DNA of 64,000 bases, from assembly GCA_003222245.1 (NCBI GenBank), contig QHVH01000007.1:62001-126000 (forward strand), written 5' to 3'. The notes below the pieces were generated by a model. The model was not told where the DNA came from, did not search any database, and worked only from the letters and a program-made list of their open reading frames with translations. Both the position numbers and the translations under genes were made by a program. This document shows positions 8,653-17,183 of this stretch, piece after piece. This DNA comes from Blastocatellia bacterium AA13. GTDB taxonomy: Bacteria > Acidobacteriota > Blastocatellia > UBA7656. Numbering within the stretch: the first letter of the stretch is position 1; every line of letters starts with the position of its first letter.

Positions 8653-9615
8653 GTGAGACTATTTTTTATCGTGCTGTTTTTGAGCCTCGCTTCCTGCAAG
8701 GTCGAACAGCACTCCTCATCGAACATTTCTCCCCGTTGGTACGCGGGAACCGCCCCGGTCGCGATCAATCTTCTCGGCGTTGAATTGGTCGATGCTGGAA
8801 CTGGTTGGGCAGTGGGTGATCTGGGGCTAACGAACGGAACAATTCTTAAGACGGAAGACGGCGGTCAGCAATGGCAGCCGATTGCCCAGACAAACGAGAT
8901 ACTCTCTTGCGTTCACTTTATCGACAAATTGACTGGATGGGTGGCCGGTTACGCCGGGCGAATCCAGAAGACCAGCGACGGCGGCCGTTCGTGGCAGGTT
9001 CTTCGCGGAGAGCAGGAAGGCGAAGTGCTTAACTCCATCTTCTTCGCCGATCAACGTAACGGGTGGGCAGTCGGAGCAAGTGGATTAGTGCTCGTGACCG
9101 TCGACGGCGGCGGGACTTGGGAACGTATTCAAACCGGTCGCGTTGAAGACCTCTGGACCGTGCGATTCGTTTCCCCGCGAAACGGGTGGATAGTTGGAGA
9201 AGACGGCGTGATTCTTCATTCAATAAACGGAGGCCGCGAGTGGAAGCCGGAAGTCCAGGGTTCGGGAAAGGCATTACTCGGACTGGCAGCCGAGGCCGGA
9301 GCGCCGATCGTCGCGGTTGGCGAATCCGGAAACATACTCCGAAGCGATGACGGCGTGAAATGGGTTTCGGTTGATTCACGGACCACCGAAACTCTCAACG
9401 GAGTGACGAGCGTTGATGGAAAAATATTCTGGGCCGTAGGCTCAAAAGGCGCTACGGTGGGTTCTTCGGACGGCGGCAGATCATGGTCGCCGGTTCCGGC
9501 GGTCTCTTCTCACGATTTGATGGCGGTGAAGGCGGTCGACGCCGCGCATGGTTTGGCGGTCGGCCGTCGAGGAACCGTTCAGATTCTTACTGGCGAAGCA
9601 GTCACAGGGAAATAG
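8653..9615 (+). CDS. YCF48/HCF136-like beta-propeller lipoprotein
   Basis: 320 residues starting at GTG. The N-terminus MRLFFIVLFLSLASCKVEQ is a lipoprotein signal with lipobox LASC, so the protein should be anchored outside the cytoplasmic membrane. The mature part consists of six or seven repeats of about 40 residues with the signature GW(A/I)VG...IL(K/R)(T/S)xDGGxxW, seen for example at GWAVGDLG, GWVAGYAG, GWAVGASG, GWIVGEDG and FWAVGSKG. This is the BNR-like blade of YCF48/HCF136 proteins, which help assemble photosystem II in phototrophs but are widespread, with unknown roles, in non-phototrophs. It is the first gene of a three-gene operon of exported proteins; the next gene begins nine bases downstream. 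Confidence 0.9.
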   Translation: MRLFFIVLFLSLASCKVEQHSSSNISPRWYAGTAPVAINLLGVELVDAGTGWAVGDLGLTNGTILKTEDGGQQWQPIAQTNEILSCVHFIDKLTGWVAGYAGRIQKTSDGGRSWQVLRGEQEGEVLNSIFFADQRNGWAVGASGLVLVTVDGGGTWERIQTGRVEDLWTVRFVSPRNGWIVGEDGVILHSINGGREWKPEVQGSGKALLGLAAEAGAPIVAVGESGNILRSDDGVKWVSVDSRTTETLNGVTSVDGKIFWAVGSKGATVGSSDGGRSWSPVPAVSSHDLMAVKAVDAAHGLAVGRRGTVQILTGEAVTGK

Positions 9616-9624
9616 GTAATCTTT

Positions 9625-10362
9625 ATGTCAAAAGCACGGATCGGTATGCTGGCCGTCGTGATAGCAGGCTTCGGCCTGGTCGGGTTTCAATCTTCTGAAG
9701 CCCATCATATGGTCTTGCGCTTCAATCTGGAGGAAATGACGGCCACCGCCGATCGGATCTTCCTCGGCAAATGCGTTGCGGTTGAAGAAGGGGAAGATAC
9801 AATCGCACAGGGCACGTTGCCCGTTACGACCTACACTTTCGAGGTAGAGCGAGCGATAAAGGGACGCGTCCCAAGACTGTTGACCTTTCAACAGCTCGGC
9901 CACACCACAAAAGGAAAACTGGCGAAGCAAGGCGGGATGACGATGCACGGCCGGGCAGTCACTCCGGAGAGCTTTCACGGGATGAGCGAATATGCCGTTG
10001 GAGACCGCCAGGTCCTCTTCCTAATCCCAAATTATCTCGGCGGCAAAGTGACCTATCCAGTCGGCCTCTATCAAGGCGCCTTCCTTGTTTCGACGATGCC
10101 GTCCGGCGACGAGCTCGCGCGAAACAGCATCAACAATCTCGGTCTCTTTACCGCGCCTTATAATGGCTGGAAGTTGAAAGCGGAGGATGCTCGGGTCGTA
10201 TTTCCCGATCGCGACCAGCCGCTGCTGGATCTCTCATCGGGCGGTATCAATACCGAGAGCCTTGTTCGCAAGCGAGGAAGCCTTCCTTTGGATCAATTCC
10301 TCGGCCTCGTCGACCAGATCGTCGCCGCGCACGGCGGTGAGAAGGGGGTTGTTATTCAATGA
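9625..10362 (+). CDS. secreted protein of unknown function
   Basis: 245 residues with an N-terminal signal peptide (MLAVVIAGFGLVGFQSSEAHH, cleavage probably after SEA near residue 27; in two parts: MLAVVIAGFGLVG and FQSSEAHH). The mature protein starts with LRFNLEEMTATADRIFLGKC, a pattern of a beta-rich domain found in exported acidobacterial proteins next to metalloproteases. I recognise no catalytic motif. It sits between the YCF48 lipoprotein and the metzincin-like protease and overlaps the latter by four bases (10359-10362), so its product is probably needed together with the protease, perhaps as a chaperone, inhibitor or substrate; this is inference. A protein with a faintly similar opening is encoded at 20507-21004. 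Confidence 0.75.
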   Translation: MSKARIGMLAVVIAGFGLVGFQSSEAHHMVLRFNLEEMTATADRIFLGKCVAVEEGEDTIAQGTLPVTTYTFEVERAIKGRVPRLLTFQQLGHTTKGKLAKQGGMTMHGRAVTPESFHGMSEYAVGDRQVLFLIPNYLGGKVTYPVGLYQGAFLVSTMPSGDELARNSINNLGLFTAPYNGWKLKAEDARVVFPDRDQPLLDLSSGGINTESLVRKRGSLPLDQFLGLVDQIVAAHGGEKGVVIQ

Positions 10363-12134
10363 CTCGCAATAAGAAATTAATTCGAATTCTGCCCTTGATT
10401 GCCCTTTTCGCCCTCGCTGTTTCGGGTATAGTCCTGAGCCCTTCGGCGCGAGCGGGCGGTCCGCTGATCGTTAATAACGGCACGCCGATTCGCTGGCCGC
10501 GAGGTCTGACTCAAGGCGGGCCTCTTAACTCCCAGACCGTGAACGCGAGTGGAACTGTACTCTATCACGTCGACTCCGGCCCGCTCGGAACATTGTCTAA
10601 CAGCGAAGCCACAGCGTTAGTCGATCGAATCTTCGGACTGTATTCGTCAATTCCGACCGCGAACATCAGATTTTCCAATGCTGGTCCCATCATCGATCCC
10701 GATTCGCGGCAGCCTGTCGATGTGAATTCATCCAACTTTGGAAAGTTTACCTCTTCGACAAGACCGACTTTTCAGAATCCGATCGTGTTCGACAGCGACG
10801 GTTCGATAACCGGCGGAGGCGGCGTTCTCGGGTTCTTTGGGCCGCTTCAACTCGATGGAATCAACAATTTTCAGGTCGAAGGGTTCGTGGTGCTGAACGG
10901 CGCTTTTGTTGCCCAATTAGGAAAGATCCCGTTCCTGGGTGTCTTCACCCATGAGTTCGGGCATTTTGCCGGCCCGCTTGATCATTCACAAATCAACGGG
11001 AACATAGCAGCAAACTCGGCGAGCGCATCGCTTCCCCCCGGCTTTAACTCCGGCCAGATATTTGATCTCTATGCGCCGTTCACCGAGACGGTCTATCCGT
11101 TCATCTTCAACGCACCCGTAGGCTCTCAATTGCGCAACAGCTTCAAGGATTCAGGTGCGTTTATCGCGTCGCTCGATATGGACACGAAGAACGCGCTGTC
11201 GAGCCTGTATCCCGCTCCGGGTTTCTTTGCTTCTGATCCAGGGTCACCGAACGGCGCGATCGAAGGCCGCGTCGTAGTCAGAACCAGTACGGGCGATATT
11301 CCCGTGAATGGAATAGACGTGATTGCGCGGCGCATTAGCAAAGGCGCATATCCTCCGGCGCCGGGCACGGTTTCGTTCCCGAATAATCAAGTGCCGCTCG
11401 ACGCTGATGGAGTACCGCTTCCTCCTCCGGCGCAGGACGCAACCGACTCACTGGCTACCGCTTCGAGCGCTGTAACGGGCGTGCAGTTCGGCCCGGGCAG
11501 ATACCGGCTCGATGGGCTTCCGCCGGGCGACTACATGGTCGAGGTCGTGCAAATCAATCCGAACGCGACCGGAGGCTCAGGGATCGGCCCGCTCGACACT
11601 CAGGTCCCGCTCATCGTGAAAGAGCAAACTCTCGGCTCGGTAACCGTGAATGCTGGTCAGATGGCGGGCGGTACGGACATAGTTCTGGCCGGCTTCAGCA
11701 ACGCTCCCTTAGTCGCGGTTAGCGAACGCGAGCCAAACGAAAAAGCCGCCAAGGCGCAGTCGCTAGCGATACCGGCCGAAGTTACCGGCAGCGGAACCGA
11801 TCAGGACGCCGCCAAGCTGCGAGTAATCTTCCCTGGTGGTCAGGGCGTCGGATTGTTAAACGATCTCTACACGTTTACGCTTACGGCGCCGAAAACGGTA
11901 TTCCTATCGCTCGATCCAATTTCAGGATCAGGAGATATGGATCTCTACATATTCAGTGACGCCTTTCCCGGAAAGAAGATACCGCTCGGTGATGCGAGCA
12001 TGATGGGATTTGGCGCTACTGAGAGCGCGAGCGAACAGGTCGCCGTGCAGCTTCCGGCCGGAAACTACTTTATCGGCGTGAGCATTTTCGCGGGAAGCTT
12101 CAACTACCGGTTGCGAGTGATTCAGAGTCAATAA
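10359..12134 (+). CDS. secreted metzincin-like metalloprotease with C-terminal PPC domain
   Basis: 591 residues with a signal peptide (LIALFALAVSGIVLSPSARA, about 13-32). The catalytic part covers about 60-285 and holds HEFGHFAGPLDHS at residues 198-210: His198, Glu199 and His202 fit the HExxH zinc motif, with Gly205. The family usually has HExxHxxGxxH; here His is one position late (209) and Asp208 occupies the third-ligand position, as in snapalysin-type enzymes. Residues about 295-345 look like a carboxypeptidase regulatory-like beta-sandwich (IEGRVVVRTSTGDIPVNGID), and about 490-590 form a PPC domain (DMDLYIFSD...LPAGNYFIGV). It ends the operon. Exported protease or a pseudo-protease; probably active, moderate certainty. 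Confidence 0.85.
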   Translation: MTRNKKLIRILPLIALFALAVSGIVLSPSARAGGPLIVNNGTPIRWPRGLTQGGPLNSQTVNASGTVLYHVDSGPLGTLSNSEATALVDRIFGLYSSIPTANIRFSNAGPIIDPDSRQPVDVNSSNFGKFTSSTRPTFQNPIVFDSDGSITGGGGVLGFFGPLQLDGINNFQVEGFVVLNGAFVAQLGKIPFLGVFTHEFGHFAGPLDHSQINGNIAANSASASLPPGFNSGQIFDLYAPFTETVYPFIFNAPVGSQLRNSFKDSGAFIASLDMDTKNALSSLYPAPGFFASDPGSPNGAIEGRVVVRTSTGDIPVNGIDVIARRISKGAYPPAPGTVSFPNNQVPLDADGVPLPPPAQDATDSLATASSAVTGVQFGPGRYRLDGLPPGDYMVEVVQINPNATGGSGIGPLDTQVPLIVKEQTLGSVTVNAGQMAGGTDIVLAGFSNAPLVAVSEREPNEKAAKAQSLAIPAEVTGSGTDQDAAKLRVIFPGGQGVGLLNDLYTFTLTAPKTVFLSLDPISGSGDMDLYIFSDAFPGKKIPLGDASMMGFGATESASEQVAVQLPAGNYFIGVSIFAGSFNYRLRVIQSQ

Positions 12135-12160
12135 CCACGTAAAATGAAATCGCTCTGTAG

Positions 12161-12180
12161 GGGGCGGGCCTCCCCGCCCC
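12161..12180. terminator. perfect GC-rich hairpin between convergent genes
   Basis: GGGGCGGG (12161-12168) pairs perfectly with CCCGCCCC (12173-12180) across a four-base loop. It lies between the convergent ends of the protease and esterase genes. No T-run follows on either strand, so it may be a REP-like element rather than a classical terminator. A related GGGCGGCC hairpin is at 60152-60173. Confidence 0.55.
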
Positions 12181-12244
12181 TCTCCGCGCATCCTACACCC
12201 CATGTCGAGAACGATATTAGAGCGTCCTATGAGTGGGGTCTGGG

Positions 12245-13210
12245 CTAGAGGCGCGATTTGAGCCAATCCAAAATTATCGGAAGTGTTTGAGCCCGAGGTA
12301 AAGAGTGGCCCGCCTCGAGCCAGACAATTTTCTTCGGTTCCTTAGCCGTCGCTTGAAGCAGCTTATTGGCGGGAACCGGTACGATCTCGTCCTTTGTTCC
12401 ATTGATCATCAAAACAGGGCGGGGTGAAATCTTATCGACGAAGTTCAGCGGATCGGCCGGCGCCATGATTCTGGAGATCTCGTCGAAGTCCAGCTTAGGA
12501 TTCTCCGCCCTGATCTTTTTCCACACTTCAATCTGAGACAGCCGGCTCATCAAACCGCGGTCGGCGCCTCCGACCATTAGGATCGGACACTTGATACGAG
12601 TCTCAACGCCCGCCAGCACCGATCCCATGATGGCTCCCATACTGATTCCCATCAGAGTTACGCGTTTCGAATCGATGTCGCTTCTCGTCTCAAGGTAGTC
12701 GAGCGCGCGGCGGTAATCGACAACTGTCTGCATATATCCGTCGCGCAATCTGAAGAAGGTGGTTCCATACATAGATTGTTTGCCGGGCGCTCGCTCGCCA
12801 TGGTATGCGGCGTCGAGCGACATAGTCGCATACCCCTGCTTCATAAGATCCACACTGAACAGAGAAGCTTGGCCTTTATTTCCTCCGAGCCCGTGCAAAA
12901 AGAATACACATGGAAAAGGGCCATTGCCTTCGGCCGGAACCCACAACATAGCGGGCACCCGCTCATCATGCGTGCTCATGAAAGAAAGCGTGATTCTGCG
13001 ATGAGCGGGCGCATTCTCCGACGCGGGCACGGATGCCTCATCACGAATCTGGACTTCAAGCGGGAGCGTCTTGTCATAATCATAGAAGACCCGGAAGGCG
13101 TTGAAGGTTTTCAAGTCAACAGGCTTGCCGTCGCCCATCGCGATCGGAGACGAGGCCAGTAGAATGGCGGCAGCGATCAGTAGGGCCGAAACAGTCCGTT
13201 TGGTGTGCAT
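12245..13210 (-). CDS. secreted alpha/beta hydrolase (dienelactone-hydrolase/acetyl-xylan-esterase-like)
   Basis: 321 residues with a signal peptide (LLIAAAILLASSPIAMG, about 10-26). An alpha/beta-hydrolase fold is clear: oxyanion region FFLHGLGGNKG (about 103-113), nucleophile elbow GISMGA with Ser190, acid Asp274 in INGTKDEIVP and base His302 in EAGHSLP. DAAYHGERAPGK (about 133-144) resembles the lid region of the dienelactone-hydrolase and prolyl-oligopeptidase-like esterases. Probably a periplasmic esterase; the substrate cannot be told. It is transcribed alone and converges with the protease gene. The upstream region is the structured intergenic stretch at 13286-13588. Confidence 0.88.
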   Translation of the reverse strand: MHTKRTVSALLIAAAILLASSPIAMGDGKPVDLKTFNAFRVFYDYDKTLPLEVQIRDEASVPASENAPAHRRITLSFMSTHDERVPAMLWVPAEGNGPFPCVFFLHGLGGNKGQASLFSVDLMKQGYATMSLDAAYHGERAPGKQSMYGTTFFRLRDGYMQTVVDYRRALDYLETRSDIDSKRVTLMGISMGAIMGSVLAGVETRIKCPILMVGGADRGLMSRLSQIEVWKKIRAENPKLDFDEISRIMAPADPLNFVDKISPRPVLMINGTKDEIVPVPANKLLQATAKEPKKIVWLEAGHSLPRAQTLPIILDWLKSRL

Positions 13211-13285
13211 TCAATCAGCTCCTGGGTAATGAATTCCGGAGAACTATATGACAATTTCTCGGAATGCGCATGAAAATACAATACT

Positions 13286-13588
13286 TTATTCCCTATTTTG
13301 GGGTTGGCAAGAATAGCATTTGGACCTATAATCGGCGCCACCAGGGAATAAGGCATCGTTTTGAAAGTAGCTCTAAACACCGACTCACGCGAAAACACAT
13401 GCGTGAGCGAAGTGTAGGAAATCTTCCTACACTTTATTCATCGGTCGTGTTAGCAGATAACTAGCGCGGCGGATCCATAGTTAAATAGCTCGCATCATCA
13501 CCGCTCCGGTGCCTGCGCCTCCCTTATGACCGCGTCCTGTCGCGGAGCTCAAGACTTTCGACGGCGTCTTGAGAGCCGGCAGAGAGGC
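13286..13588. other. structured intergenic region with a series of hairpins (possible ncRNA or leader)
   Basis: The 480 bases between the esterase and the cytochrome gene hold several inverted repeats: TTATTCCCT (13286-13294) with AGGGAATAA (13343-13351); CTCACGC (13384-13390) with GCGTGAG (13401-13407); a perfect 11-base stem AAGTGTAGGAA (13410-13420) with TTCCTACACTT (13424-13434); CACCG/CGGTG (13499-13511); and a three-way junction in which GCCTC (13517-13521) and GAGGC (13584-13588) enclose CCGCG/CGCGG (13530-13545) and CTCAAGAC/GTCTTGAG (13548-13573). A -10 like box TATAAC lies at 13601-13606. No coding frame looks real. I recognise no known riboswitch. Confidence 0.45.
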
Positions 13589-13690
13589 ATAGTGTCCACT
13601 TATAACTAGATGAGGCTGCGGATTAAAGCGGCCCGACAACCTGTGACTTGGTCTGTACGCCCAAGCCCCAAAGGATGGAGGATTATCCCT

Positions 13691-14884
13691 ATGAAGGTAG
13701 TAAAGATCTGTTGTGCTGCACTTTGTCTTCTCGCGCTTGCGTTGCCGTTCTCCTTTTCAAGCGCAGCCCAGGCCGTCACTGAAGCCCCGACAGGCTTCGA
13801 CAATCTAACCAATGGATTCACTGACCAGACAAGCTTTGACGCAAATAAGGATTTGTTCGAAGAGGTCGAACAGGTTGCCGACGGTCTCGGTCCAGTCTAC
13901 AACGCTCAGTCCTGCCGTGAGTGCCATCAGAACCCAGTTACGGGCGCCATCAGCCAGATCACTGAGCTTCGGGCGGGCCACTTTGACGGCGTGAACTTCA
14001 TTGATCAGGCGGGCGGCTCTTTAAATAATGACCGTGCAATTAATGCGGCGATCCAGGAGCGCATTCCCGGCGGCAACGAGGTTCGTACGTTCCGTACTTC
14101 TTTGAACCTGACGGGCGACGGCTTTGTTGAAGCCACCGACAGCAACACATTCGTGGCGATCTCAAACTCTCAGCCGGCTGCACAACGCGGCTCGTTCATT
14201 CAGGTGCCGGTGCTTGAGGCCCCTGGTCAAGTCAGGGTGGGAAGGTTCGGCTGGAAGAATCAGCAAGCTAGTCTGCTCTCGTTCTCTGCCGATGCTTATG
14301 TAAACGAAATGGGCATCACCAGCAATCTGCAACCGACAGAGAATACTTCGCTCGGAAACTCTGTAGCGGCGTTTGATACAGTTCCCGATCCTGAAGACGC
14401 AGGTAACGTCGACGTCAGTGCTTTTGCGGCTTTCATGAGAGCTCTCAAAGCTCCGCCGCGAGGCGCGATCAGTGCCAGCGCTAATTCCGGCTCGGCGCTT
14501 TTTGACGCTATCGGCTGCAACATCTGCCACGTTCGCAACATAACCAGCGCTCCCGCGGGAACGGTCATCAACGGCGGCGCATTTACAGTTCCGGCTGCTC
14601 TTGGCAACAAGACCTACCATCCGTTTGGCGATTTCCTGCTGCACAACGTAGGAACGGGCGATGGAATCGTGCAGAACGGGGGCCAGGGCACTCGAAATCA
14701 AGTGCGCACGCCGCCGCTATGGGGTATGCGTACTCGCGACAGACTGATGCACGACGGCGAGACAGTGAACCGCAATGAAGCCATCCTGCGCCACGCCGGC
14801 CAGGCCACGGCTGTCATCAACAACTATGCGGCTCTCTCGACCGCTCAGAAGAATCAGCTCATCGATTTTCTGAATTCATTGTAG
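13691..14884 (+). CDS. di-haem oxidoreductase (DHOR/cytochrome-c-peroxidase-like)
   Basis: 397 residues from ATG 13691, chosen because GGAGG lies about 10 bases upstream and a signal peptide follows at once (LCLLALALPFSFSSAAQA). Two haem-c sites are present: CRECH at residues 75-79 and CNICH near residue 275. The C-terminal PPLWGMRTRDRLMHDGE segment and the following AILRHAGQA match the DHOR (di-haem oxidoreductase) family, whose members also relate to MauG and cytochrome c peroxidases. The protein should be periplasmic and take part in electron transfer or peroxide reduction. It is monocistronic and followed by a good terminator. An ATG-less upstream extension to 13610 is unlikely. Confidence 0.9.
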   Translation: MKVVKICCAALCLLALALPFSFSSAAQAVTEAPTGFDNLTNGFTDQTSFDANKDLFEEVEQVADGLGPVYNAQSCRECHQNPVTGAISQITELRAGHFDGVNFIDQAGGSLNNDRAINAAIQERIPGGNEVRTFRTSLNLTGDGFVEATDSNTFVAISNSQPAAQRGSFIQVPVLEAPGQVRVGRFGWKNQQASLLSFSADAYVNEMGITSNLQPTENTSLGNSVAAFDTVPDPEDAGNVDVSAFAAFMRALKAPPRGAISASANSGSALFDAIGCNICHVRNITSAPAGTVINGGAFTVPAALGNKTYHPFGDFLLHNVGTGDGIVQNGGQGTRNQVRTPPLWGMRTRDRLMHDGETVNRNEAILRHAGQATAVINNYAALSTAQKNQLIDFLNSL

Positions 14885-14910
14885 TCGCGGCAAATCATTG
14901 AGATTGTCGA

Positions 14911-14948
14911 GGGCGCGGCGATTAGATTCGCCGCGCCCGTTTTGTTTC
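14911..14948 (+). terminator. rho-independent terminator after the di-haem oxidoreductase gene
   Basis: GGGCGCGGCGA (14911-14921) and TCGCCGCGCCC (14928-14938) form a perfect 11-base stem with a six-base loop, followed by GTTTTGTTT. This is a strong classical terminator. Confidence 0.85.
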
Positions 14949-15020
14949 TGTGATGGTATACTCGCCCGAATGTATCTTACGGGCATTTATGATGTCGCCG
15001 GCATAGAGACATAACCCGAA

Positions 15021-16868
15021 TTGAGCATGGTGACAAAGAAGCCGAGAGTTAAAAGACCTACGGCGCTGTCGCTGATTACGGCGGGGGTGTATCTGTTTCT
15101 CTACGTTCCAATCGGGGCTTTAATTGCCCTCTCGTTCAACTCATCGCGATTCAGCAGCGTGTGGCGGGGATTTACCTGGCACTGGTATGTACTGGCTTGG
15201 CACGACGTTGAGCTGATCTCATCGCTTCGGACGAGCCTCATTATCGCCGTGATTTCCACCGTGATTTCCACGGCACTCGGAACCGCCGCTTCGCTTGCGA
15301 TTGGAAGGCGAAACACGCGACGAAAGCGATGGGGGCCCTTGTCCGAGGCCATATTCTACTTGCCGATAATCATGCCCGAGGTAGTAGTAGGCTTTGCGAG
15401 CGCCGCTTTCTTCTCCCGAATTCGAATGACCGCCGGCATGAGCACGATAATAGCTGCTCACGTCGCGTTCTCGATGTCCTATGTGGTCTTCGTCGTAAAA
15501 AGCCGCGTCGCCTCTCTGGATACGGGTCTTGAAGAGGCCGCGGTGGACCTTGGAGCCGCGCCGCTTCAGGCATTCTTCACGGTCACTCTTCCGATGATCC
15601 TGCCGGCGGTGGTTTCCGCGGCTCTTCTCGCATTCACGATCTCGCTCGACGACTACGTGATTACGAGCTTTGTAACGGGATCAGGAACAGCGACGCTGCC
15701 CGTGAAGATTTATTCAATGGTTAAGACAGGGGTCACCCCCGAGATCAACGCAATCTCCGGTGTGCTGCTGGTCGTTACCGTCTTGCTCGCATTTGTCTCG
15801 TTCAGGATTGCGGCAAGCAGATTGACAAAGACAAACGCCGTTCTGGGCGCCCTGGCAGTCGTGCTCATAGCCTCGTTTGCGGCTGGCGGGAGAGCCCAAA
15901 ACAGCCAGGGCGGTGAGCTCGACCTCTTGATCTGGTCGAACTATCTTCCGCAAAGCGTGATCGACAATTTCGAAAAACAGACCGGCGCCCGGCTCAACGT
16001 TGAGCTCTATGATTCGAATGAGGCTCTGTTGGCCAAGCTCCAGGCAGGCGGCGGCTATGACCTGGTCGTCCCAAGCGACTACATGGTGTTAGTTCTTCGC
16101 GAGCAGGGCTTGATTCAAGAGATGAATCGCGACTTGATACCGAGTTTCTCAAACCTCGATCCGGCGCTCGTCGGGTTGCCCTATGATCCGAGCAACGAAT
16201 ATTCGATTCCATATCTGTGGGGGACTACGGGAATCGGTTATCGCAAAGACAAGGTTCTTGAGCCCGTGGTTGGTTGGGAGTCGCTATGGGATGTGCGCTA
16301 TAGCGATCGAATCGCCATGCTGGACGACATGCGAGAAAACTTCTCCGCGGCTTTGAAGATGGAGAGCAAGTCTCTCAATTCTATCGATGAAGACGAGATA
16401 GCAGGAGCGGCAGCGTTGTTGGCGCGGCAGAAGTCGCTCGTGCGCGCGTACGACAGTGGAGGATTCGATCAATTGCTGTTGTCGGGAGACGCATGGCTCG
16501 TTCAAGGTTATAACGGCCAGATTGCCAAGGCGATGCTGGAGGATTCTTCAATCTCTTATGTCATTCCAAAACAGGGCTGCACAATTTCAGTCGACAATCT
16601 CTGCGTGACTTCACGCGCGCGAAACGCAGCGCTCGCGCATCGCTTTATAAACTATGTGCTGCAACCCGAAGTCGCTGCTGAAATCGCGAACAAGACTGTC
16701 TATTCCTCACCCAATCGTGCCGCGCGAGCTTATATACGACCGGAGCTCTTGAACAACGATGCGATATATCCATCGCGCGAGATGCTCGATCGATGCGAGT
16801 TCATAAGAGACGTGGGCGCGGCGGTCTCCGTCTATGATCGCTATTGGACACGCATCAAGTCGCAGTAG
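15021..16868 (+). CDS. spermidine/putrescine ABC transporter, PotC permease fused to PotD binding protein
   Basis: 615 residues combining two normally separate proteins. Residues about 1-270 are a PotC-type permease with six helices and the EAA loop (LEEAAVDLGAAPLQAFFTVTLP, about 173-194; written in parts: EEAAVDLGAAP and LQAFFTVTLP). A further hydrophobic segment at about 275-295 (VLGALAVVLIASFAAGGRA) serves as linker or signal, and residues about 303-612 are a PotD-like polyamine-binding protein (LIWSNYLPQSVIDNFEKQTG...YDLVVPSDYMV). No PotA ATPase or PotB is next to it: the gene is flanked by a terminator and by an unrelated gene. The partner subunits must be elsewhere. Function in polyamine uptake is inferred from the family. 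Confidence 0.9.
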   Translation: MSMVTKKPRVKRPTALSLITAGVYLFLYVPIGALIALSFNSSRFSSVWRGFTWHWYVLAWHDVELISSLRTSLIIAVISTVISTALGTAASLAIGRRNTRRKRWGPLSEAIFYLPIIMPEVVVGFASAAFFSRIRMTAGMSTIIAAHVAFSMSYVVFVVKSRVASLDTGLEEAAVDLGAAPLQAFFTVTLPMILPAVVSAALLAFTISLDDYVITSFVTGSGTATLPVKIYSMVKTGVTPEINAISGVLLVVTVLLAFVSFRIAASRLTKTNAVLGALAVVLIASFAAGGRAQNSQGGELDLLIWSNYLPQSVIDNFEKQTGARLNVELYDSNEALLAKLQAGGGYDLVVPSDYMVLVLREQGLIQEMNRDLIPSFSNLDPALVGLPYDPSNEYSIPYLWGTTGIGYRKDKVLEPVVGWESLWDVRYSDRIAMLDDMRENFSAALKMESKSLNSIDEDEIAGAAALLARQKSLVRAYDSGGFDQLLLSGDAWLVQGYNGQIAKAMLEDSSISYVIPKQGCTISVDNLCVTSRARNAALAHRFINYVLQPEVAAEIANKTVYSSPNRAARAYIRPELLNNDAIYPSREMLDRCEFIRDVGAAVSVYDRYWTRIKSQ

Positions 16869-17088
16869 CTCACGACAGGTCTATCTATATAATTTGTCAT
16901 CTCACAAACATCAATGTGGAGCGCAACTTGCTGCCAGTTTAATCGTCAACACTTACGAGGCTTAGAGAATTTACAAGAATTTCACAAGACTTCGGAACAA
17001 CCTGCTTTCACTGAACAAGTAAAGGACTCCTTCCGCCGTGAAACCGGCACTGGATGCCATATCCGCGCCTTCGATCGATTGACGATCG

Positions 17089-17097
17089 TGCTATACT
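17089..17097 (+). promoter_or_regulatory. extended -10 promoter element of the 3D-domain gene
   Basis: TGCTATACT at 17089-17097 fits the extended -10 consensus TGnTATAAT with one mismatch. A transcript from here would begin near 17104 and could only serve the later start codons (17169 or 17184) of the following gene. No good -35 is seen, as is usual for extended -10 promoters. Confidence 0.45.
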
Positions 17098-17183
17098 CCG
17101 GCCTTTCGCTCCGAAGCCATGCTTCGTCGCGGATGCAGGTCAAACTTACAACGCGTTTTTGTTTCGCTATGCACCGAAGGGAC

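Noticed and set aside
16869-17183. N-terminal extension of the 3D-domain protein to 16914
   Set aside because: The extension lies upstream of the extended -10 box at 17089 and lacks a ribosome-binding site; the remaining 315 bases show nothing else that I can support.
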